Origin: Cyclostephanos tholiformis
Lineage: Eukaryota; Bacillariophyta; Thalassiosirophyceae; Thalassiosirales; Thalassiosiraceae
DNA length: 12,285 nucleotides
Direction of reading: 5' to 3'
Assembly: GCA_036939975.1 (NCBI GenBank)
Contig: JALLPB010000900.1
Span: forward strand, 1 to 12,285
The notes beneath the pieces are model-generated. The model had not been told where the DNA came from, made no database searches, and saw only the letters and a list, made by a program, of their open reading frames with translations. This document shows positions 7,879-12,285 of this stretch, in pieces. A program made the translations under genes and the position numbers. The first letter of the stretch is position 1. Each line of letters starts with the position of its first letter.

Positions 7879-10800
7879 ATGAGTGCCTCCCCCCGCTTGC
7901 TGCATCATGCAGCAAGGAACAAGAACATGTCCTCATCCACACCAACCACCAGCACAACCACGGGGACATCAATCTCAACGCTAACTACAGATACGACACA
8001 GCCAACCCAGGGCACCAGCATTGACAACATACTTGATGTAGATTTCGGAATAGGAGGCGGCTTTGACGACGAGGAGGACCCTTTGAAAGACAGAGCAAGA
8101 GGAGAGGATGGACAAGGAGACGATTGCCCTGATCCACCAAATTTCCTCAGGAGCATTTTTGATTGTGAGTATATTGAGGCGTGTGTTGTTAACGATGGTA
8201 AGGATGGGTGGAAATGCGGGTGGTGCAAAAAAATTTCTCCCCAAAACATGCTTCGCGTGCGATGAGCCACGTCCTTAAGATTCGAAAGAATGGTATAAAA
8301 ATTTGCAAGGCTGTGATTCCAGAGATCAATAGGGCAAAATATTCTGATTTGTACAAGGCTAATATGGAGCGAAAGATGTCGAAGAAGCGTACGAGCGATT
8401 CCATTGAAGATTCTGTTGAGATGCTTCAGACCTCATCTGTCGAAGGTCTACTGCATAAGCGCGGTGATCTTGGGGCGGTAAGTGTGCGTGAATCATCTTT
8501 TGTTTCAGGCTCATCTACCCGTATGGCAGGATGTCTTTCATTTTCAGGGGAGGCAAGCACAAGTGACATGCCATCGTACACCTCAGTGAAGGGACAAGCG
8601 CCGCTTCCATTTGCTTTTTCATCACAGCGAACCATGTCAACAATGAACCTGGATATTCGGAAGTCCAATAATGCCACTGTCGAGATGGCGATTGCAGATT
8701 TCTTCCACTGTGAGAACATCCCTGATGCAGTTGTTGAGTCGCAGCGATTTCAGCGTCTCATCAAAGTTTGTCGGCTTGTTGGCGAAGACTTTGTGGTTCC
8801 GCATCGAAAGAAGATTGGTGGTGAGCTTCTTGACTTGAATTACCGGAATACGTATGAGCAAAACAAGGCCGAACTCCTGAAGGAAGTCAAGATTTTTGGC
8901 TTAGCATTTATGGGCGACGGCGCAACGATCCATCGGATGCCACTGATGAACATTCTTGCCATGAGTGGCGTCACTCCGCCAATCACCATTTCGATCCAAG
9001 ATTGTTCAAAGCACATGGCGGATGGAGGGAAGAAGGATGCATTGTATATCGCCAATATGTTTGAGGAGAAGGTAATTGAATATGACCCGGAAACAATTTT
9101 TACCAATGTTTTCTTTTTTGATGGTGCGTCAAATGTGCAGAAGGCTGGTGAAGTGTTGACGGCAAGGTTTCCGTGAACATTTTGCTTTCAGGGGGGGGAA
9201 CATGTTGTTTCTCTTTTCTTTTCATCAATTGCGAAGATCAAGCCAATAAAGGTAGGTTGCATGCTTGTGCTGATTGATATTTTGATGCAAGCACTTACTT
9301 CTATGATATCTTTTTTCTCTCTCTCAAGATTTTGATCCAAAAGACATGCCGGCTGTACAATGTGTTTGGGTCAGGTGCAAATCATGGTATCTATGCATAA
9401 TTCATGGACCAGTCTGCTCTTGCAAACTCTTGGCGCAAGGTTGGTCTTCTGAGGGGTGCCGGAACACGTATGGCGCTATGGTTCTGCAGGCCCTGGAAGC
9501 GAGCATCCATCAGCAAAAATTCCTTGAGTTGAAACTCAAGGACAGTGCTAAGGCAGCTGTGCACGATGTGAAGGATGAAAAGTTCTGGAAGTGTATTTAT
9601 ATCATACTGCGTGCTGTATTCCCTGCACTGAGGCTGCTTCGCTACTGCGATAAGAACAAGCCCGCGATGGACAAGATATTTTTTCTCTCGCACAGGACTA
9701 CAGTTGCCCTCAACAAGTCTGAAGCATTGTTGAATGACAAGCTCCTCTTTGGTGCCCTCAAGAGTGAGAGCACTTTGAGGGCAGAGGGTGACATAGTCCT
9801 TGGGGAGGTGGTTGATGACGATGACAGCATTCTATTTGAGGATCCACAAGATACACTACTTTCAGACGACAAAAGCGATGTTTTTGGCATTGTTGATGAC
9901 AGCGCTGGGGTTGATGTTGAGCCCCATGCCCCAATTGAAACAGAGAAAATGTCGTTTGGCCGCCAAGTCATATTTCACTGGTCAAAATGCAAGAAGCGCA
10001 TTGAGCACGAGTATGCCATTGCTGGTTGGGCATTGTGTGTCTTGCCAGAGGTCCAAGATGATGTCACAGATCGAATGAAGGGTGACGAACGAGATACAAT
10101 TGAAAAGGTAGTAATGCGACTTCATGCACCTCCGTGTCCTAACCCTGCTGTTCTTCTTGGTATGTCTTCAACACAGATACTGGACACTTTTTGGAGTGAA
10201 TTTAAGGCTTTCCAAAACCACACCAAACCTTATAATGACCCAAGGCGCTGGACAAGCCATTATGTCATTACGGGTGATTCTTACCTTTGGCATGAGAACT
10301 ATTCATATCCATACACAAAGGTGCTAGGATATGTGGCTTGCCGTGTAACATCGAAGCTTTGTGGAATTGGTCCTGCTGAGCGGAGCTGGGGTGGAGTCAA
10401 ACAAATCAAGGATGATAAGCGGTCACACCTCAGTGCCGAATCAACAGAGAAGCGAAGTATTCTATTTGTTTCTTCTAAGATTCAACAGGCTAGAATGGAA
10501 TGTGATCGAAAGGAAGCGATAAATGCTGGTGCAGTACAAGGAGGTAACCAAACGATTGAAGAGGACAATTTGAATTTTGATATGCAGCTCGAGAAGTTTG
10601 GTGTTGACACTGGGGGATTGAAAGCAAGGGTAGTTGAGCGTGTCTTTCGGGCTTGGGTGGAAGACTGGGAAGAAGAAATACGTTATAGAAATGATGTTGT
10701 GAATGAGACGCTATTGCTTGAAAAGTATAAGGGTCTTAGATTCCGCGATCCAGACACTAGAAAGGTATTTTATATTTGGAACGACAATCTAGAGTTTCAT

Positions 10801-10986
10801 TGGGGCAAAGGACAAGGATGGCACATTATTGGAATTTGGGCAGATAATCCAAGTACGGACGAAGCGGATGAAGAGTCAGAGCCATTCTCACTCGAAATTG
10901 CATGTGAATTGATAGGTCAACACCCACAGAAAGATGGAATTGAGGTGATACGTATGGACTATGGTATTAAGAATGCTGAGGGGTAA
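7879..10986 (+). pseudogene. hAT-family transposase with BED-type zinc finger (broken)
   Basis: The product would cut and paste the element. The chosen start is the ATG at 7879; the frame opens at 7831 without an ATG. After a Ser/Thr-rich, then acidic N-terminus comes a BED-like finger. W-K-C-G-W-C (about 8210-8227) is followed, one frame over, by F-S-P-K-H-A-S-R-A-M-S-H-V-L-K-I and G-I-K-I-C. The RNase H-like core starts with A-F-M-G-D-G-A-T-I (8907 on) and F-F-D-G-A-S-N-V-Q-K-A-G. Then G-G-E-H-V-V-S-L-F-F, a 77-nt intron, and C-R-L-Y-N-V-F-G-S-G-A-N-H follow. Near the end, A-E-R-S-W-G-G-V-K-Q-I-K-D-D-K-R-S-H-L is the hAT dimerisation block, followed by an acidic C-terminus. Lesions: a shift at the A7 run 8227-8233, TGA at 9174, TAA at 9398, and a shift near 9475-9495. 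The last 1.5 kb is a clean open frame to TAA 10984-10986. Confidence 0.85.
9252..9328 (+). other. 77-nt spliceosomal intron in the transposase gene
   Basis: The donor is AAG|GTAGGT and the acceptor is TTTTTTCTCTCTCTCAAG|ATT with a strong pyrimidine tract. Splicing joins I-A-K-I-K-P-I-K to I-L-I-Q-K-T-C-R-L-Y-N-V-F-G without changing frame. The joined protein matches the conserved order of this transposase family. Confidence 0.85.
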
Positions 10987-11127
10987 TAATCGCGCATGTT
11001 GGGTTTTTCAGGGGGTCTTAGCCCTTTTCCCAACTAATATTAAGATATTGTTCAACCGCGCTTACATAGTGTCATTACTACTATCGCTACTACTCCAATT
11101 CTTACTTCGATGATAGGACAATAAATA
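10987..11127. other. Short intergenic spacer between the converging genes of the hAT-like element
   Basis: There is no gene here. GTTGGG (10999-11004) pairs with CCCAAC (11029-11034) around a pyrimidine-rich loop. AATAAA at 11120-11125 could be the transposase polyadenylation signal. It lies right beside the stop codon of the minus-strand ORF, so the two transcription units end almost back to back. Confidence 0.5.
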
Positions 11128-11697
11128 TTACTCCGTCGTGAATGTGATGGATCTAATTGATTGGCCCTCTTTCCATGAATACCTGTAAACATGTTCCTCT
11201 CTCACTTCGGTAACATCCTGAATAATGACTTGATCGTATTCTTGGTCGAGGTGGATGAGTTGGTGTAGATACTTTTTCACCAAGGGGATTCGATCGCTTT
11301 CCCCCGTCATCTTTTTTAAGAGGAAGACCGCTTGGTTGAATCCAAATTGTTCGATGAGTTCGAGGATAATCTGTTGTTGGTAAAAGATGCGGCTGCCGCA
11401 ATCCCTTACTTCGTAGTCGTTCGGGCTTAAACAAACCCACAATTCGCCGAGTGGTTGAGTTGACATGTTGCCCGTCCCTTTCCACGCAGAATGAGAGAGT
11501 GTTTTTGCCACGTTGTGTCGTTTTTTTTTTGCCGACACAAATCCCTTACTTCGTAGTCGTTCGGGCTTAAACAAACCCACAATTTGCTGAGCCGTTGAGT
11601 TGACATGTTGCCCGTTGCTTTCCACGCAGAATGAAAGAATGTTTTTGCCATGTTGCATCATTTTTTTTTGCCGACACGACATATCAGCAATCATCAT
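11128..11697 (-). CDS. Unrecognised second ORF of the hAT-like element
   Basis: This is a 189-codon frame on the minus strand, converging on the transposase. The C-terminal 85 or so residues look like a real protein. They run from D-C-G-S-R-I-F-Y-Q-Q-Q-I-I-L-E-L-I, through F-L-L-K-K-M-T-G-E-S-D-R and L-I-H-L-D-Q-E-Y-D-Q-V-I, to Y-R-Y-S-W-K-E-G. They are hydrophilic with alternating charge and contain no membrane segment. The N-terminal part crosses a 140-bp tandem duplication. Because 140 is not a multiple of 3, the two repeat copies are read in different frames. The coding frame of the copy next to the C-terminus (A-K-T-L-S-H-S-A-W-K) starts with GTG where the distal copy has ATG. The original gene may thus have been about 125 codons, and this copy may be broken. 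I do not know the family; it could be an accessory transposon protein or captured host sequence. Confidence 0.5.
   Translation of the reverse strand: MMIADMSCRQKKMMQHGKNILSFCVESNGQHVNSTAQQIVGLFKPERLRSKGFVSAKKKRHNVAKTLSHSAWKGTGNMSTQPLGELWVCLSPNDYEVRDCGSRIFYQQQIILELIEQFGFNQAVFLLKKMTGESDRIPLVKKYLHQLIHLDQEYDQVIIQDVTEVREEHVYRYSWKEGQSIRSITFTTE
11401..11678. repeat. 140-bp tandem duplication inside the hAT-like element
   Basis: Two adjacent copies (11401-11540 and 11541-11678) share long identical blocks, beginning ATCCCTTACTTCGTAGTCGT. Each ends in a T9-T10 run and GCCGACAC. They differ by a modest number of substitutions and a short length change in the T run, so the duplication is not brand new. 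The unit covers the 5' end of the minus-strand ORF together with one GCCGACAC subterminal motif. Confidence 0.9.
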
Positions 11698-11858
11698 ATC
11701 AAATATGTCGTGTCATGTCGGCACCTCCGGCGACACGTTTTTGCACAATGTCGGGGACATGTCATATGACATGTTGCTGACATGTTGGCCCCAACATCGC
11801 AAGTCTGACGTTTGAGGCCTCTGGCCGACATGGCTGACACGTGACATTCCCAGCTAAG
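11679..11858. repeat. Right subterminal repeat region and terminal inverted repeat of the hAT-like element
   Basis: This stretch contains an inverted pair, GACACGACATAT (11673-11684) with ATATGTCGTGTC (11703-11714). It also has a perfect 18-bp palindrome ACATGTCATATGACATGT (11757-11774) and several further GACATGT and GCCGACAT motifs. It ends in the 15-bp terminal repeat at 11844-11858. Motif content mirrors the left end but the order differs, as in many hAT subterminal regions. Confidence 0.75.
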
Positions 11859-11866
11859 CCCCTCCT
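11859..11866. repeat. Right target-site duplication of the hAT-like element
   Basis: CCCCTCCT directly follows the right terminal repeat and equals 7580-7587. On the minus strand it encodes part of a Glu-Glu-Gly stretch of the interrupted gene. Confidence 0.85.
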
Positions 11867-11927
11867 CCTCAGCCCATACCCCCCCGTCACTGTCGTCGGT
11901 GCCGTATGTCATCTTGTCGTCGTCCAT
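11859..11927 (-). pseudogene. 5' end of the interrupted membrane-protein gene
   Basis: An ATG at 11927-11925 opens 23 codons: M-D-D-D-K-M-T-Y-G-T-D-D-S-D, then G-G-V-W-A-E-E-E-G, which is an acidic cytosol-type N-terminus. The last codon ends exactly at the target-duplication edge (11859). Beyond it the frame runs into the transposon's terminal repeat. Joined to 7579 downward, with only one target copy kept, the frame continues as Gly-Gly-Ile-Ser-Leu into the first hydrophobic segment. This exact phase match is the main reason to treat the two pieces as one gene. Confidence 0.7.
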
Positions 11928-12131
11928 TATTGATTTTTTGGTTAGACGATGATTATTACTCTCACCATGTGATAGGTGAGAGAGAGGGAAGGAGAGGCCT
12001 ATTTACCTAGTAACTAGTTTGTAGCTTGAGTACAAACAAAAAAATGCTTAGTTGGTGCAGGGATACCAGTTGTGTTAACATACATCTCTTGCCATTTTTG
12101 AAGCCAATTACCAAAACTCAAAAATGGAGTT
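11928..12131. promoter_or_regulatory. Upstream region of the interrupted gene, with two inverted repeats
   Basis: No coding sequence is seen. CTCTCACC (11959-11966) and GGTGAGAG (11975-11982) form a perfect 8-bp inverted repeat about 32 bp upstream of the minus-strand ATG. CCATTTTTGA (12092-12101) and TCAAAAATGG (12118-12127) form a perfect 10-bp inverted repeat ending beside the second foldback repeat. A promoter here is inferred from position only. Confidence 0.35.
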
Positions 12132-12278
12132 GAGGGAACTGTAACATGTTACAGTTACACAGTTACAGGTTACTGTTACACTGTAACCTGTAACAGTTAC
12201 ACGTAACATGTTACAGTGTAACTGTGTAACTGTTACAGTTCCCTCCCCCTTAAAAACTTCCCGACCATGGCCATTTCC
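12132..12278. repeat. Foldback repeat copy 2 (GTTACAG/CTGTAAC-rich) with conserved right flank
   Basis: The core (12132-12245, 114 bp) starts and ends with the same 14-bp inverted pair as copy 1. It contains at least seven CTGTAAC or GTTACAG units, but in a different order and number, so the interior does not align simply with copy 1. The right flank (12246-12278) matches copy 1 at 31 of 33 positions and includes GACCATGGCC. Orientation is the same as copy 1. The window ends 7 bp later, so the true right limit is unknown. Confidence 0.85.
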
Positions 12279-12285
12279 GTCGTCG

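Larger units (their letters stand above)
7588..11858 (+). mobile_element. Complete hAT-like DNA transposon (4271 bp)
   Basis: The ends are CTTATCTGGGAATGT (7588-7602) and ACATTCCCAGCTAAG (11844-11858). The second, reverse-complemented, matches the first at 14 of 15 positions. Identical 8-bp duplications flank the element. Subterminal regions at both ends are dense in GACATGT, GCCGACAC and TGGCGACATG-like motifs, often palindromic, as expected of transposase binding sites. The element carries a BED-finger/hAT transposase on the plus strand (7879-10986) and a converging unknown ORF on the minus strand (11697-11128). Most hAT elements begin CA or TA, so the CTTA ends are unusual. The transposase is broken, so the copy could move only with help from an intact relative. 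It sits inside a coding exon of the minus-strand membrane-protein gene. Confidence 0.85.

Noticed and set aside
578..9176. Reassignment of TGA as a sense codon in this genome
   Set aside because: The intact uL24m gene ends in TGA TGA at the expected length, and the elements also contain TAA and TAG lesions and frameshifts.
6335..12245. The GTTACAG arrays as CRISPR-like or telomere-like repeats
   Set aside because: Units are in both orientations with no regular spacers, and the context is eukaryotic and internal to a gene region.

Overview
The window reads as nuclear DNA of a diatom or closely related stramenopile. Three things point there. The Ty1/copia polyprotein matches, as far as I can recall, the CoDi-type elements of diatoms: an M-R-Q-V-x-D-F reverse transcriptase active site, a single-frame polyprotein, and an S-R-V-C-V-K segment after the integrase. 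There are short spliceosomal introns (77 and 87 nt) with GT..AG borders. There is also a nuclear-encoded mitochondrial ribosomal protein of the uL24 family. There is no bacterial operon structure and no tRNA, rRNA or CRISPR array.

Layout. (1) Positions 1 to about 5400 hold a decayed Ty1/copia retrotransposon on the plus strand. It carries the end of gag, a protease, an integrase, a reverse transcriptase and an RNase H, then a polypurine tract and the start of a 3' LTR at 5303. At least five in-frame stops, two frameshifts and a changed catalytic Asp in the reverse transcriptase make it non-autonomous. (2) 5538-6146 is an apparently intact mitochondrial uL24 gene, starting only about 235 bp from the LTR edge. 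(3) 6335-6471 is a dispersed repeat: a GTTACAG/CTGTAAC-rich foldback core with a conserved right flank. A second copy in the same orientation lies at 12132-12278. (4) Between these two copies is a minus-strand gene for an unrecognised multi-pass membrane protein. It runs from its ATG at 11927 to a stop at 6558.

(5) That gene is split by a complete hAT-like DNA transposon at 7588-11858. The element has matching 15-bp terminal inverted repeats and an 8-bp target duplication (CCCCTCCT). It carries a decayed BED-finger/hAT transposase gene with one intron, and a second, unrecognised minus-strand ORF whose 5' part is duplicated in tandem (period 140 bp). Removing the transposon and one target copy joins the host gene in frame inside a Glu/Gly-rich stretch just before its first membrane segment.

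How the parts relate. This looks like one host locus (uL24m plus a membrane-protein gene) that has received several mobile elements. The uL24m gene is the only gene that looks functional. The membrane-protein gene is broken three ways: the transposon, a probable 1-nt shift at a C10 run, and an internal TGA. I see no new defence or biosynthetic system. The most unusual items are the exactly resolvable in-frame hAT insertion, the paired foldback repeats bracketing the interrupted gene, and the unknown second ORF inside the hAT element.
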